From assembly GCF_006175985.1 (NCBI RefSeq), contig NZ_SRSH01000019.1, positions 1-64,000 on the forward strand: a DNA stretch of 64,000 nt, read 5' to 3'. The DNA comes from Methylotetracoccus oryzae. GTDB lineage: Bacteria > Pseudomonadota > Gammaproteobacteria > Methylococcales > Methylococcaceae. How positions within the stretch are numbered: position 1 is the stretch's first letter; each line of letters starts with the position of its first letter. A program made the position numbers and the translations under genes. Positions 51,140 through 60,758 of the stretch are shown piece by piece. The notes under the pieces were generated by a model that did not search any database, was not told where the DNA came from, and was given only the letters and a program-made list of their open reading frames with translations.

Positions 51140-51763
51140 TCAGAACCCTGCCGCCGCGCGCAGTTCGGCATTCTCCCGTTCCAGTTCGGCCACCCTCGCC
51201 TGCAGCGGCTCCAGCAGCCGACCTTGAATTTCCTCAACGGTGAACCGCGGCGTGATGTGCCGTGGGCAGTTCCAGTCGTAAGCCTCCACCGTCAATAGGA
51301 CGGCCCGTTCCACCTGAGCCCGGTAGGCTGGCATTTCCAGCCGAGCGATGAGCGCTGGATCATCGGCCTCGTCCACCACCCTCGCCCGCGCCCAGATTTT
51401 GAGCCGGCGGCGGTTCGGGTAGTCCATCAGGATCAGTGCGATGCGGCTCTCGGCTGCCAGATTGCCGACACTGATGTATTGCACATTCCCGCGGAAATCG
51501 GCGTAGCCCAGGGTGTGCTCGTCCAGCACCTTGAGGAAACCCTTCGGGCCGCCGCGGAATTGGACGTAAGGCCAGCCGTTCTGGCCCACCGTCGCCTGGT
51601 AGAAACCGTCGCGGGCCGCAATGAAATCCTGCTCGGTCCGGCTCAGGACGGGTCGCGGTTCCTCCAATTCCTCGAACCGGCGGTTGGCCTCCCGACTGCC
51701 ATAGCGGGACTGGGCGGCTTTGACGCTGTCGGTGAAGGTGATTGCAGCGAATCGGCGGGGCAT
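51140..51763 (-). CDS. Pyridoxamine 5'-phosphate oxidase-family flavoprotein
   Basis: The 207-residue product has the split-barrel FMN fold: FIAARDGFYQATVGQNGWPY, VQFRGGPKGFLKVLDEHTLG and GNVQYISVGNLAAESRIALI. A C-terminal coiled coil (LQARVAELERENAELRAA) could mediate dimerisation. ATG 51763 has AAGGAG upstream; the longer frame lacks support. Such PNPOx-like proteins reduce or bind flavin and often sit with LysR and AhpD-like genes. The specific substrate is unknown; it is not PdxH. Confidence 0.85.
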   Translation of the reverse strand: MPRRFAAITFTDSVKAAQSRYGSREANRRFEELEEPRPVLSRTEQDFIAARDGFYQATVGQNGWPYVQFRGGPKGFLKVLDEHTLGYADFRGNVQYISVGNLAAESRIALILMDYPNRRRLKIWARARVVDEADDPALIARLEMPAYRAQVERAVLLTVEAYDWNCPRHITPRFTVEEIQGRLLEPLQARVAELERENAELRAAAGF

Positions 51764-51837
51764 GGTCGTGGCTCCTTTGCGTTGAATCTCACCCGGACTG
51801 GGCCGGCACGGCAGCACCGGCCCTTGGCTCCATGCCG

Positions 51838-52383
51838 TCAGGCCGCTTGCTTCAATGCGACCTTGGGAAAGTCGATCTCCACCCGACTGGCCTTGCCGAG
51901 AATATTGGTCAAAAGGTTCATGCCGACGTGGACGATGATCTCAACCATTTCGGCATCGCCGAAGCCGGCCGAGCGGACCGCATCCAGTTCAGCCTGGGTC
52001 ACCTCTCCCTTGTGCTCGACCAGAGCGCGGGCGAACGCGACCGCCGCCGCGGCCTTGGCATCCCGCGACGTGCCGTCCCGATTGGCGGCGATCTCCTCGC
52101 TGCTCAGGCCCGCCTTGCGGCCGATGGCGCTGTGGGCTGACAGGCAGTATTCGCAACTGTTCTGCTCCGCCAGGGTGACGGCGATGCGCTCCCGGGTCGG
52201 AAGATCCAGAGCGCCATTTCCAGCGATGTGGTGGAGCCCCAGGAAGGCACCCAGCGCTGCCGGCGAGTTGGCCAGCACCCGGAGGAAGTTGGGCGTGGCG
52301 CCCAGTTGGGCCTGGACGGCGTCCAGCAGGGTCTTGGCTTCGCCGGTGGCAGTCTGCGGATTGATGACATTGATGCGGGCCAT
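51838..52383 (-). CDS. AhpD/carboxymuconolactone decarboxylase-like protein
   Basis: The 181-residue product has the AhpD-like redox motif EQNSCEYCLSAHSAIGRKAG (CxxC with the nearby His and upstream Glu) and the usual N-terminus (LGATPNFLRVLANSPAALGA). It is probably a peroxidase-like thiol protein. It is divergent from the LysR gene and 74 bp upstream of the flavoprotein gene, so the two probably form one oxidative-stress transcript controlled by the LysR protein. Confidence 0.88.
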   Translation of the reverse strand: MARINVINPQTATGEAKTLLDAVQAQLGATPNFLRVLANSPAALGAFLGLHHIAGNGALDLPTRERIAVTLAEQNSCEYCLSAHSAIGRKAGLSSEEIAANRDGTSRDAKAAAAVAFARALVEHKGEVTQAELDAVRSAGFGDAEMVEIIVHVGMNLLTNILGKASRVEIDFPKVALKQAA

Positions 52384-52461
52384 GGGAGTTCTCCTGGAAG
52401 TCGGGTTGGGTTCGGGTTGGTGCCGTTGTTGTCGGCACGGGGATAGGCTATGTCGTTACAG

Positions 52462-52512
52462 GATCATGATGAATAGCCTATGATCACAAGACTCTATTCC
52501 ATTCTTCGGAAT
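52462..52512. promoter_or_regulatory. Inverted repeats in the LysR/AhpD divergent promoter
   Basis: Two repeats lie between the divergent genes: GATCAT (52462-52467) with ATGATC (52480-52485), and ATTCC-N7-GGAAT (52496-52512). LysR-type regulators typically bind two such sites in divergent promoters. The second ends five bases before the LysR ATG, suggesting autorepression. Confidence 0.6.
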
Positions 52513-52516
52513 AATC

Positions 52517-53416
52517 ATGGATCGTCTCCACGCCCTTCAGGTCTTCGTGGCAGTGGCCGATGCCGAGGGCTTCGCGCCCGCAGCACGGAAGCTGCACCTA
52601 TCGCCGCCCGCCGTCACCCGCGCTGTCGCCGCCTTGGAGGACCGGCTGGGCGTCATCCTGTTTCACCGCACGACGCGGCAGGTGCGACTGACGGAGGCAG
52701 GCCTGCGGTTTCTGGAGGACGCCCGGCGAATCCTGCAAGATTTGGAAGAGGCAGAGGAATCGGCCGCCGGCGCCCATCGCACCCCGCGCGGCCCGCTGCG
52801 TGTGACCGCGTCCATGCGGTTCGGTGCCCTCTACATCGGTCCCCTCCTGCTGGATTTCCTGCAGCGGTACCCGGAGGTGTCGGTGGAGACGCTGTTCGTC
52901 GACCGGGTGGTGAATCTGTTGGAGGAAGGGCTGGACGTGGCCATCCGAATCGGCAAACTGCCCGATTCGTCACTGACGGCGATTCGGGTGGGATCGGTGC
53001 GGCGCGTGGTTTGCGCGGCACCGACTTACCTGGAACGCCGCGGCATCCCGCAGGCGCCGGAGGACATTCGGCGGCATGACATCATCCTGTTCTCGAGCCT
53101 CAACGCCAGACCGGAATGGCAGTTCCGGGGACCGGTCGACGGGCTGTCGGTGGCGTTTGCCACCCGGCTCACGGTGAACACGGCGGAGGTCGCCATCAAT
53201 GCGGCGGTAGCCGGCCACGGGCTCACGCGGGTGTTGTCCTACATGATCGCGCCGGAACTGCGAGAGGGGCGGTTGCGGATCGTACTGGCGGACCAGGAGA
53301 CCCCGCCTCTACCTATCCATGTGGTCTACCAAGGGGGCCGGAAAGCGCCGGCCCGGGTCCGGGCATTCACCGATTTTGCGGTGGCTAGACTGCGAGCCGA
53401 CCCGTCAATCAATTGA
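52517..53416 (+). CDS. LysR-family transcriptional regulator
   Basis: The 299-residue regulator has the classic N-terminal winged HTH (LHALQVFVAVADAEGFAPAA, RKLHLSPPAVTRAVAALEDR) and a periplasmic-binding-protein-like effector domain (about 90-295) of the DsdA/AaeR group. It is transcribed away from the AhpD-like gene and probably controls it. The ATG at 52517 matches the normal LysR start. Effector unknown. Confidence 0.93.
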   Translation: MDRLHALQVFVAVADAEGFAPAARKLHLSPPAVTRAVAALEDRLGVILFHRTTRQVRLTEAGLRFLEDARRILQDLEEAEESAAGAHRTPRGPLRVTASMRFGALYIGPLLLDFLQRYPEVSVETLFVDRVVNLLEEGLDVAIRIGKLPDSSLTAIRVGSVRRVVCAAPTYLERRGIPQAPEDIRRHDIILFSSLNARPEWQFRGPVDGLSVAFATRLTVNTAEVAINAAVAGHGLTRVLSYMIAPELREGRLRIVLADQETPPLPIHVVYQGGRKAPARVRAFTDFAVARLRADPSIN

Positions 53417-53591
53417 GGAACAAGCGCCCGGACTGGCCGACGAGCCGACCTTTCGCTTGTGCTCGCACCGAGCGTGTGCGGCCAGTTTGCCCTGACCGGG
53501 TTGGCTAGCGGGATGAGGCTCGGCGCGAATGTCCCGACATTCCAGCCGCGCCACGACACACCTGGCGGATTGCGCCCGTTCAGCCGGATAA

Positions 53592-54524
53592 TCAGAAATC
53601 TCTTCGGAGATCCATGCCCGCATACATTCCAGCCACTTGTTCGGCATAGCCGTTGAAGGGCAGGGTCGGGCGCTTGAGGAATTCGCCGATGCGGCGTTCC
53701 TTGGCCTGACTCCAGCGGGGATGATCCACGTCCGGATTCACGTTGGAATAGAAGCCGTACTCCCGCGGTCCCGCCTCATTCCAGGTGGTGATGGGCTGTT
53801 GCTCGGTGAGGCGAATCCTGACGATGGATTTGGCGCTCTTGAAGCCGTATTTCCAGGGAATGACGATCCGCACCGGGGCACCGTTCTGATTGGGCAGGAG
53901 CTCCCCGTACAGGCCCACGGTCAGCAAGGTCAGCGGGTGCATGGCCTCGTCCATGCGCAGCCCTTCCCGGTACGGCCAGGTCAGCACCGAACTCTTCTGT
54001 CCCGGCATCCGCTCTGGGTCGAGCAGGGTCGTGAATTCGACGAACTTGGCGTTGCCGGTGGGCTCTACCCGCTTCAGCAGTTCCGCCAGAGGAAAGCCCA
54101 CCCAGGGCACCACCATCGACCAGGCTTCCACGCAGCGCAGCCGGTAGATGCGCTCCTCCAGCGGCGCCAGCTTGAGGATATCCTCGATGTCGAAGACCCG
54201 CGGCTTGCGAACCTCCCCTTCAACGGCAATAGTCCAGGGGCGGGTTTTGAAGTTTGCTGCGTGGCGGGCCGGATCCTCCTTGTCCGTTCCGAACTCGTAG
54301 AAGTTGTTGTAGCCCGTGACGGCTTCGTAGGGGGTGGGCTTGTCCTGCGCGACATAGGCACCCCGCTTCAGGCCGGGGAGTTTCTCGCCGGCCGCCGCGA
54401 GCCCAGGCCAGGCGCTCACCGCCGCCATGCCGGCGGTCAATTGCAGGAACCGTCGGCGGTCGTAGAACAGCTCGGGCGGGGTGATCTCTGACGGACGAAG
54501 GTCCGCTGGTCGCTTGATCAGCAT
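53592..54524 (-). CDS. msrP: Methionine sulfoxide reductase catalytic subunit MsrP
   Basis: The 310-residue molybdopterin protein has a Tat signal ([20 protein letters not shown]) and the cofactor Cys in [20 protein letters not shown]. MsrP repairs oxidised methionines of periplasmic proteins. Its usual membrane partner MsrQ is not beside it; instead the gene follows doxX by 55 bp on the same strand and may be the distal gene of the bufferin operon. Length and motifs are normal. Confidence 0.93.
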   Translation of the reverse strand: MLIKRPADLRPSEITPPELFYDRRRFLQLTAGMAAVSAWPGLAAAGEKLPGLKRGAYVAQDKPTPYEAVTGYNNFYEFGTDKEDPARHAANFKTRPWTIAVEGEVRKPRVFDIEDILKLAPLEERIYRLRCVEAWSMVVPWVGFPLAELLKRVEPTGNAKFVEFTTLLDPERMPGQKSSVLTWPYREGLRMDEAMHPLTLLTVGLYGELLPNQNGAPVRIVIPWKYGFKSAKSIVRIRLTEQQPITTWNEAGPREYGFYSNVNPDVDHPRWSQAKERRIGEFLKRPTLPFNGYAEQVAGMYAGMDLRRDF

Positions 54525-54579
54525 CAGTTTTACCGTGTTGCGTTTTTTTTCGGCAGTTCGCCGTCGCTGGCCGGGACCG

Positions 54580-55062
54580 TCAGCGCTCCGCCAGCCACAG
54601 CCGGTAAACCAGATGGTCCACCGACAACCGCCCCGGTCCGTGTAGGAGACTGACCAACAGCATGAGGCCCCAAACCTTGTGTTGCTCCAGCCCTGCGGAG
54701 CCCATGTCGGGATACGAGATCACCGCGACGAGATTGAAGATAAACAACACGAACGCGGCAAAACGCCCGCCAAGTCCCACGGCCAGCAGGACCGGGAACA
54801 GCAGTTCTACGCAGGTCCCCGCGTAGGCTGCCATTTCCGGGGGCAGCAGCGGCACCGCGTATTCGTTCTCGAATAGAAAGAGCGTGCTGTCCCAGGACTG
54901 GATCTTGGTCAGCCCGGACACCCAGAAGGCGTAGGCGACCCACAGGCGCAACAGCAGATCACCGAGGGGGGCTGCGTAGTCCAGGCCCTGAGTGATCCGG
55001 TGGAGTCGGTCACGCCAGCCGAGTTGGCGCGCGGTCCGTGTGGAATTAACGTAATCGATCAT
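54580..55062 (-). CDS. DoxX-family membrane protein of the bufferin operon
   Basis: The 160-residue four-helix membrane protein of the DoxX family includes [40 protein letters not shown] and [23 protein letters not shown] 55062 overlaps the stop of bufC (ATGA at 55059-55062) and has GGAGGAG upstream. DoxX genes recur in bufferin operons and may serve electron transfer or maturation. The reading frame extending to 55599 is a shadow. Confidence 0.85.
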   Translation of the reverse strand: MIDYVNSTRTARQLGWRDRLHRITQGLDYAAPLGDLLLRLWVAYAFWVSGLTKIQSWDSTLFLFENEYAVPLLPPEMAAYAGTCVELLFPVLLAVGLGGRFAAFVLFIFNLVAVISYPDMGSAGLEQHKVWGLMLLVSLLHGPGRLSVDHLVYRLWLAER

Positions 55063-55853
55063 GGCAATGCTCCTCCGGCGAATCGCGCGGGATGGTTGAA
55101 CACGTGAAGGCCCATCAACCGGACGAGACTTGCGGGCAAGTCGAACCCAGGCTCCGCGCGGATGGCGGCTTCGAAGGCCGTCTCGAGACTGCCTTCTCTG
55201 GACAGGCGTTCCAGGCACGCGAACTCGCCGGCCGACAAGGGATGCAGGAGCACCTCCGCCCCTTCTCGAAGGACCAGTACCCGGCATCCGGTTTCCCGGT
55301 CGAGGTCGATACTCGGGTCTCCTGAGTATTCCGGCTGATTGACATGGAAGATGCGCAGCACCGGCCATGGAGAGGCCAGAAGACGGACGCTTGGCCGGAG
55401 GCGGAGAGAGAGTTGCGTGTGACGTTCTGGCGGCACTGCGGCGAGTTCGGCGACGCCGAAAGCAGGCGCTTCCGCTGCATGGAAGGCCTCGTGCCAGGCC
55501 CATTCCAGACGCGCCACGTCCGGCAGGTACGGCAAGGAGGCCGCGAGCTCCGAGCCCGCGATGGACGCGGGAAACTCCGCGCCGTAATCCAACAGGCAAC
55601 CACTGCGGGGCGGGTGCTCGGCCACGAAACTCCGGGCCAGGGCGTCGAAGAACTCCGTTCCCACAAGCCGGTGGACTACCGGAAATCCGTCCCGCAGCGC
55701 CTCGCTCAGACCCAGGAAGGTATTGTTCCGGTAAAGGCCGAGGCGCCGTTCCGGCGACAGGCCGTTGGCTCGTATCCAGGGCCGGATGGAGCCTGGATCG
55801 CTGGCGAACACGGCGGCCGAAAAGCCTCGTTGAGTGTCAGCCAGCGAGGGCAT
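55059..55853 (-). CDS. bufC: BufC/HvfC-family partner protein (DUF2063)
   Basis: The 264-residue product starts LADTQRGFSAAVFASDPGSI and contains RRLGLYRNNTFLGLSEALRD and DVARLEWAWHEAFHAAEAPA, the signature of the DUF2063 partner proteins. They bind the precursor peptide and present it to the MNIO enzyme. The gene overlaps bufB by 17 bases and doxX by four, so stoichiometric translation is likely. Confidence 0.9.
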   Translation of the reverse strand: MPSLADTQRGFSAAVFASDPGSIRPWIRANGLSPERRLGLYRNNTFLGLSEALRDGFPVVHRLVGTEFFDALARSFVAEHPPRSGCLLDYGAEFPASIAGSELAASLPYLPDVARLEWAWHEAFHAAEAPAFGVAELAAVPPERHTQLSLRLRPSVRLLASPWPVLRIFHVNQPEYSGDPSIDLDRETGCRVLVLREGAEVLLHPLSAGEFACLERLSREGSLETAFEAAIRAEPGFDLPASLVRLMGLHVFNHPARFAGGALP

Positions 55854-56721
55854 GGGACCTTGCCTCCAGATGGCGATCGGCGGTCCGGGCTTCGACCAGC
55901 AGTTCCGCCAGGGGGGGTAGCCGCGCGTCCCATTCGATCAGCGTAGGTTTCGGCCCGAATGCCGTCAGGGCCTCGACATACAGCGCCCAGACTTCGCGAC
56001 ACACCGGCCCGTCGTGGGTGTCGATGAGCAGATCGCCGTGCTCCATGGGCCGCTGGCTATGTCCGGCTAGATGCAATTCCTCGATCGGACCGCCGGCGAG
56101 ACCCCGCAAATATTCGTGGGTATCCCAGCGATGATTGCGGCAGGACACATAGAGGTTGTTCAGATCCAGCAGAATGCCCGCTCCGGATCGGCGCGTGGCT
56201 TCAGCGAGGAATTCCCACTCCGGCAGCGAGGAGTGGGCAAATTCGAGGTAGCTGGAGGGATTCTCGATCAGCAGCCGCTGGCCCAGGAACTCTTGGACCC
56301 GGGTGAGCCGCCCCACAAAATGATCCAGCGCTTCTTCCGTGTACGGCAGCGGCAAAAGATCGTTGTGGAAGCACCCGCCATAGGATCCCCAGGACAGATG
56401 TTCCGAAACCAGTCCCGGCTCGATCCGCATGATCAAGGCCTTCAGCCGAGTGAGGTGGCGCTCGTCGAGCGGATCGACAGACCCCAGCGACATGCCCACA
56501 CCGTGCAGGCTGACGGGATAGTCGGCCCGGAGACTTTCCAAGACCCGAAGCGGTGTGCCACCCCCGCCGAAGTAGTTCTCGCTGTGCGCCTCGAACCAGC
56601 CCACAGTCGGGCGAGTTTCCGCTACCTCATGGTAATGCTCGGCGCGGAGGCCGATTCCGGCCGACGCCGGAATCGTGCCTTGGGCGCGCTGGAGGCACGG
56701 GGCCGGCAGCACGACCGCCAT
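55837..56721 (-). CDS. bufB: MNIO-family peptide-modifying enzyme (DUF692, BufB)
   Basis: The 294-residue TIM-barrel multinuclear non-heme iron oxidase shows the metal-ligand segments FEAHSENYFGGGG, SLHGVGMSLGS, SEHLSWG, LIENPSSYLE, ILLDLNNLYVS, ELHLAGHSQ, IDTHDGPV and IEWDARLP. Enzymes of this group convert Cys residues of bufferin precursors to 5-thiooxazoles that bind copper. The ATG follows the bufA TAA directly. All expected ligand positions appear present. Confidence 0.93.
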   Translation of the reverse strand: MAVVLPAPCLQRAQGTIPASAGIGLRAEHYHEVAETRPTVGWFEAHSENYFGGGGTPLRVLESLRADYPVSLHGVGMSLGSVDPLDERHLTRLKALIMRIEPGLVSEHLSWGSYGGCFHNDLLPLPYTEEALDHFVGRLTRVQEFLGQRLLIENPSSYLEFAHSSLPEWEFLAEATRRSGAGILLDLNNLYVSCRNHRWDTHEYLRGLAGGPIEELHLAGHSQRPMEHGDLLIDTHDGPVCREVWALYVEALTAFGPKPTLIEWDARLPPLAELLVEARTADRHLEARSHALAG

Positions 56722-56994
56722 TTACTTCCCGCCCTGCGGGGCTTCCAGTGAACCGCCCACGATCCGCTCGCAGGTGCCCTTGGGCACGACGAGAAAGGCA
56801 TCCTTCTGCCCGTCTTCCATCGAATGGCCCGCGCAGGCATTGGACAGGGTCTTGCAGTCGTTCTTGCCGGATTTGACGATGCCATAGCATTTGTCCCCAT
56901 CGGCTTTCTTTTCGGCGGCGCCGGCATTTCCGGCCAGCCCGAGGGCGACAACGGCGGCCAGGGTGGAAGTGACGATCGTCTTGTTCTGAGTCAT
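56722..56994 (-). CDS. bufA: Bufferin-type RiPP precursor (BufA1, DUF2282)
   Basis: The 90-residue precursor has a signal peptide-like leader (VTSTLAAVVALGLAGNAGAA). The core has four Cys in the DUF2282 pattern: KCYGIVKSGKNDC, NACAGHSMEDGQ and VPKGTCERIVGG. Members are post-translationally modified by the adjacent MNIO enzyme and buffer copper in the periplasm. ATG 56994 is favoured over the TTG at 57006. The gene lies first in the operon, downstream of a sigma-54 promoter. Confidence 0.92.
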   Translation of the reverse strand: MTQNKTIVTSTLAAVVALGLAGNAGAAEKKADGDKCYGIVKSGKNDCKTLSNACAGHSMEDGQKDAFLVVPKGTCERIVGGSLEAPQGGK

Positions 56995-57064
56995 ATGTTG
57001 ATCCAAGGGCTTGAGTTGATGGTAAGGAGTCGGTCGCGGTCATTCATCGCGACGGAGGCTTAAC

Positions 57065-57080
57065 AGCGAATGCCGTGCCA
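57065..57080 (-). promoter_or_regulatory. Sigma-54 (-24/-12) promoter of the buf operon
   Basis: On the minus strand TGGCACGGCATTCGCT fits the RpoN consensus TGGCACG-N4-TTGC(A/T) with a single mismatch in the -12 box. It lies about 71 bp upstream of the bufA ATG in the right direction. A sigma-54 activator is encoded divergently, which strongly supports the call. Confidence 0.85.
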
Positions 57081-57136
57081 GGTTCTGAAGTGGCCATTAA
57101 GGCGCAATAAATACAGTCGCTTGGAGCATCGTGGAT

Positions 57137-57205
57137 AACGCTTCAAAGCGTTGCCAGGGGCCGGCCCGGCCACGAATCGTTGAGGGCAGCCACCAGATTT
57201 GGTGG
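57137..57205. promoter_or_regulatory. Probable enhancer sites of the sigma-54 activator
   Basis: AACGCTTCAAAGCGTT (57137-57152) is a perfect 7-bp inverted repeat with a 2-bp spacer, 57-77 bp upstream of the -24 box of the buf promoter, a normal place for an enhancer. A second inverted repeat, CCACC-N6-GGTGG (57190-57205), lies nearer the regulator gene and could serve autoregulation. Confidence 0.6.
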
Positions 57206-57260
57206 GGGGTATTGCGGAACCGGGTAAGATGGCGGCCTAGACACCGGAACCCGCCCGCCT

Positions 57261-59150
57261 ATGTCCCAGGCCTCCCCACTAGCCTCGCCAGAATCCCGAA
57301 ACTCCGCCGATCCCAGCGAATTCGCCACCCTGCGTGCCCTGGTGGAAGGCACGGCCCAGGCCATTGGCGAGGACTTCTTTCGGGCCCTGGTAGGCAACCT
57401 GGCCCGGGCAACGGGTGTGACCGGCGCCTTCGTCGCGGAATTCGCCGATGAGAAGACCCGAGCCCGCTCCCTGGCCTACTGGAACAACGGGGCGTTTCTC
57501 GACACCCAGGAATGGGAACTCGCCGGTACGCCCTGCGAGATCGTCCTGAGTGGCGAGTTCTGCCATTACCCGGCGGCCGTTTCGGCCCGGTTTCCAAAAG
57601 AGGAAGGCGTGGAGAGCTACCTGGGGGTACCGCTGCGCGATGCGGACGACCAGATCCTCGGGCACCTGGCCATCTTCGATCGCCAGGAAATGCCCGCCGA
57701 ATCCCGGCTGCTCTGCACCTTCCGGATCTTTGCGGCGCGGGCCGCCGCCGAGCTGTCACGCCTCCGGATGATGGAGCGCTTGCGGGAAAGCGAGGAGCGC
57801 TTCCGGGATCTTTTCGAAGAGGCTCCCATCGCCTACGTTCACGAGGACCTGGACTCCCGTTTCCTCAGCGCCAACCGGGCAGCCATGCGCATCCTCGGCA
57901 TCGGACCGGAAGACGTGCCAGGCTTTCTGGGCCGCTCCCTGGTGCCGGACTCACCCGACGCACAGCGCCGGGTTCAGGAGGCGTTAGGCACCATCGGCCA
58001 GGATACGGGCGATACCGGCACGGTGCTGGAACTCCGGCGGAAGGACAATGGCCGACCGGTATGGATTCAATGGTGGTCGAAGCCCGATCCCCGCGGCCGG
58101 ACGACCCGGACCATGTTCATCGACATCACCGAACGGGTTTTGATGGAACAGGAACAGGCCCGGCTCAAGGCGCAGAATCGTTATCTGAAGGAGGAAATTC
58201 AGGAGACCCACAATATCGAAGGGATCGTCGGCCAGAGCCCCGCGATTCGCGCACTGCTCGCCCACATCCGCCGGGTCGCAAGCACCGACGCCTCGGTACT
58301 GATCCAGGGAGAGTCGGGTACCGGCAAGGAATTGGTCGCGCGCGCCATCCACGCCGCCAGCCCGCGGCGCGACAAGCCCCTGGTCAAGCTCAATTGTGCC
58401 GCCCTGCCCACGGGACTGGTGGAAAGCGAGCTATTCGGCCATGAAAAAGGCGCCTTTACCGGAGCCCTCGCCAGGCGCATCGGGCGCTTCGAACTGGCGC
58501 ACGGCGGCACCATCTTTCTCGACGAAATCGGCGAAATCCCGTTGGAAGTCCAGGTCAAGCTGCTGCGCGTGTTACAGGAGCGGGAGTTCGACCGCATCGG
58601 CGGCAAGGCACCGATCGCCGTCGACGTGCGCGTGATCGCCGCCACCAATCGCGACTTGCTACAGGCGGTGACCGAGAAGACCTTCCGCGACGACCTGTAC
58701 TACCGCCTCAATGTCTTTCCGATCGCGACCCCACCGCTCCGGGAGCGCCTGGAGGACATTCCGTTGCTGGCCCAATTCATGATCGACAAGTTCGGGCCGC
58801 GCCTCGGCAAACACATCGACGGCATCGGCGCAAACTCTCTGCATCGGTTACAGGCCTACCGGTGGCCCGGCAATATCCGTGAACTGGAGAACGTCATCGA
58901 GCGGGCGATCATTCTTGCCGAGGGTCCGCGCCTCGAAATCGAGGCCGAGATGCTGCCCGGTTCGGCGGCGGCGGGAACCGCGGCACATCCCGCGCCGAGC
59001 CCCGCACTCGAGGACGTCGAGCGCGAGCATATCGCCGCCGTGCTGAAGGGGACGGGTGGCATCATCGAAGGTCCTAGCGGAGCGGCACGAATCTTGGGCT
59101 TGCATCCGAGCACCTTGCGTTATCGGATCAAAAAGCTCGGGCTCAGATAA
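57261..59150 (+). CDS. Sigma-54 enhancer-binding protein, GAF-PAS-AAA-Fis
   Basis: The 629-residue activator has an N-terminal GAF domain (about 22-170, with [13 protein letters not shown]), a PAS domain (about 178-290), an AAA+ core with Walker A GESGTGKE, the sigma-54 contact loop GAFTGA and Walker [12 protein letters not shown], and a Fis-type HTH at the C-terminus ([20 protein letters not shown]). No receiver domain is present, so it senses a small ligand or redox state directly. It is divergent from bufABC with the -24/-12 promoter between, so it probably activates the bufferin operon. The inducer is unknown; copper or oxidative stress is an inference. Confidence 0.92.
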   Translation: MSQASPLASPESRNSADPSEFATLRALVEGTAQAIGEDFFRALVGNLARATGVTGAFVAEFADEKTRARSLAYWNNGAFLDTQEWELAGTPCEIVLSGEFCHYPAAVSARFPKEEGVESYLGVPLRDADDQILGHLAIFDRQEMPAESRLLCTFRIFAARAAAELSRLRMMERLRESEERFRDLFEEAPIAYVHEDLDSRFLSANRAAMRILGIGPEDVPGFLGRSLVPDSPDAQRRVQEALGTIGQDTGDTGTVLELRRKDNGRPVWIQWWSKPDPRGRTTRTMFIDITERVLMEQEQARLKAQNRYLKEEIQETHNIEGIVGQSPAIRALLAHIRRVASTDASVLIQGESGTGKELVARAIHAASPRRDKPLVKLNCAALPTGLVESELFGHEKGAFTGALARRIGRFELAHGGTIFLDEIGEIPLEVQVKLLRVLQEREFDRIGGKAPIAVDVRVIAATNRDLLQAVTEKTFRDDLYYRLNVFPIATPPLRERLEDIPLLAQFMIDKFGPRLGKHIDGIGANSLHRLQAYRWPGNIRELENVIERAIILAEGPRLEIEAEMLPGSAAAGTAAHPAPSPALEDVEREHIAAVLKGTGGIIEGPSGAARILGLHPSTLRYRIKKLGLR

Positions 59151-59401
59151 GTGCTGTGAAGTGCCGCCGGGCGTCCGCGCGCGCTGCCGCGATGATGCAA
59201 TCAAGCCTATCCTGCTGTTCTGAAAGGCGTATCGCGAACCTGTGGTCAAGACCGATCCTGTCCGGCCCATGGCTCTGGCCTGTCTGGGGGCCAAAGGACA
59301 AGTTCGCGCGCCACAGACACGCCCCATCAGCTTCATCGTGGCTCAGACAGCCCATAGGCGACCTGGGTATAACGCGGATTGCGGTGATCCCGCAGCGGCA
59401 A

Positions 59402-60532
59402 CTAAGGGGCCTTCTCTCCCAGGCAGATTCCGATACGGCGAGCGCTTTCGAGCCAGGGGTGATCGACTGGCACGTATTTGAGCTTGCCGACGATGTCCTT
59501 CAACGGCACTGCCTCGGTGTGGTCGCCCCGCGCCGCCACCAAAACCCCGAAGTGACCCTGAGAAATCAGGGCCGCGCAGGCCGTGCCCAGCCGCGTGGCC
59601 AGCACGCGATCGGCAGGGGTCGGTGTGCCGCCGCGCTGCACGTAACCCAGGATCGTGACGCGTGATTCGAGCCCGGTCAGTTCCTCCAGTTGCTGTGCCA
59701 GCCGCAGGGTATGGTCGGTTCGCGTTGACTCCCATTCGAGCAGTCGGGCCTTTGCCTTAACCGCCGCCGCACCGTGCTTGTCCTTGCCCAGCGGCTTCTG
59801 CGCTTCGTGAAGTTCCCTGGCCATTTGTTGCGACTGGGCGCCCTCGGCCACGGCCACGATGCTGAAGCGCTTGCCGCGCCGCACCCGCTGCAGCAGCGCG
59901 GCAGCGACGGCGTCAACGTCGTAGGCAATCTCCGGAATCAGCACCACGTCGGCCCCGCCACCTATCCCGGCGCCGAGGGCCAGCCAGCCCACCTTGTGTC
60001 CCATGGTCTCCACGACGATGATGCGGTGATGACTGTGGGCTGTGCTGTGCAAGCGATCGACGGCTTCAGTGGCGATACTCAGGGCCGTGTCATAGCCGAA
60101 CGAAATGTCAGTCCCGTAGATGTCGTTGTCGATGGTCTTCGGGAGGTTGATGACGTTGATCCCCTTCTGCGCCAGACGGTAGGCATTCTTTGCGGTACCG
60201 GCGCCGCCCAGGCATACCAGGGCATGCAGGTGATGCTGATGGTAGACCTCGATCATCGCATCGGTCATATCCAGTACCTTGCCGCCGACCGGCATCTTGT
60301 GCGGTTTGTCGCGGCTGGTGCCGAGTATGGTCCCGCCGACGGTGAGGATGCCCGATAACGCGTCGCCATCGAGCGCGATGGTGCGATTCTCCATCAGGCC
60401 TCGAAAGCCGTTCTGGAAGCCCACGACATTCCAGCCGTAATGGTCGACCGCGGTCTTTCCCACGGCGCGGATAGCGGCATTGAGGCCAGGACAGTCCCCG
60501 CCCGCCGTGAGAATACCGATGGATTTCGTCAT
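59402..60532 (-). CDS. 6-phosphofructokinase, PKTIDND type
   Basis: The 376-residue phosphofructokinase begins [20 protein letters not shown]. The active-site loop reads [13 protein letters not shown], with Lys after Pro as in PPi-dependent and mixed-type enzymes. The phosphate-donor loop reads [10 protein letters not shown], with Ala where ATP enzymes have Asp (GGDGS) and PPi enzymes GGDDT; a variable residue here is a feature of one subgroup. [20 protein letters not shown] is strongly conserved. Donor choice (ATP or PPi) therefore cannot be fixed. Monocistronic. Confidence 0.9.
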   Translation of the reverse strand: MTKSIGILTAGGDCPGLNAAIRAVGKTAVDHYGWNVVGFQNGFRGLMENRTIALDGDALSGILTVGGTILGTSRDKPHKMPVGGKVLDMTDAMIEVYHQHHLHALVCLGGAGTAKNAYRLAQKGINVINLPKTIDNDIYGTDISFGYDTALSIATEAVDRLHSTAHSHHRIIVVETMGHKVGWLALGAGIGGGADVVLIPEIAYDVDAVAAALLQRVRRGKRFSIVAVAEGAQSQQMARELHEAQKPLGKDKHGAAAVKAKARLLEWESTRTDHTLRLAQQLEELTGLESRVTILGYVQRGGTPTPADRVLATRLGTACAALISQGHFGVLVAARGDHTEAVPLKDIVGKLKYVPVDHPWLESARRIGICLGEKAP

Positions 60533-60758
60533 GCGAACTCTCCCTTATCTCGATGGCTGGTCATCGACTTTAGCACCCTCGCATTGCATTCAGCCGCGAG
60601 CATGCCAGCGGAAAAGGGAAACAATGACGCCAGTCCTGAGGGGCCGACGCCGCGCCGCCATGGGCAAGCACCTCGCGCACGCGGCGTGCGGGGCTCGGAC
60701 CTACCCACCCGCACCGCCCGTGCGCTGGCGCGGGAGCGCCCGCCGAGCGCTCCCCGTC

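Noticed and set aside
59143-59355. 70-residue minus-strand frame downstream of the sigma-54 activator
   Set aside because: Part of it looks slightly coding, but there is no ribosome-binding site, family match or neighbour support.
60533-60758. Possible gene between the phosphofructokinase and FAD oxidase genes
   Set aside because: Only GC-rich shadow frames are open; none has a plausible start or domain.
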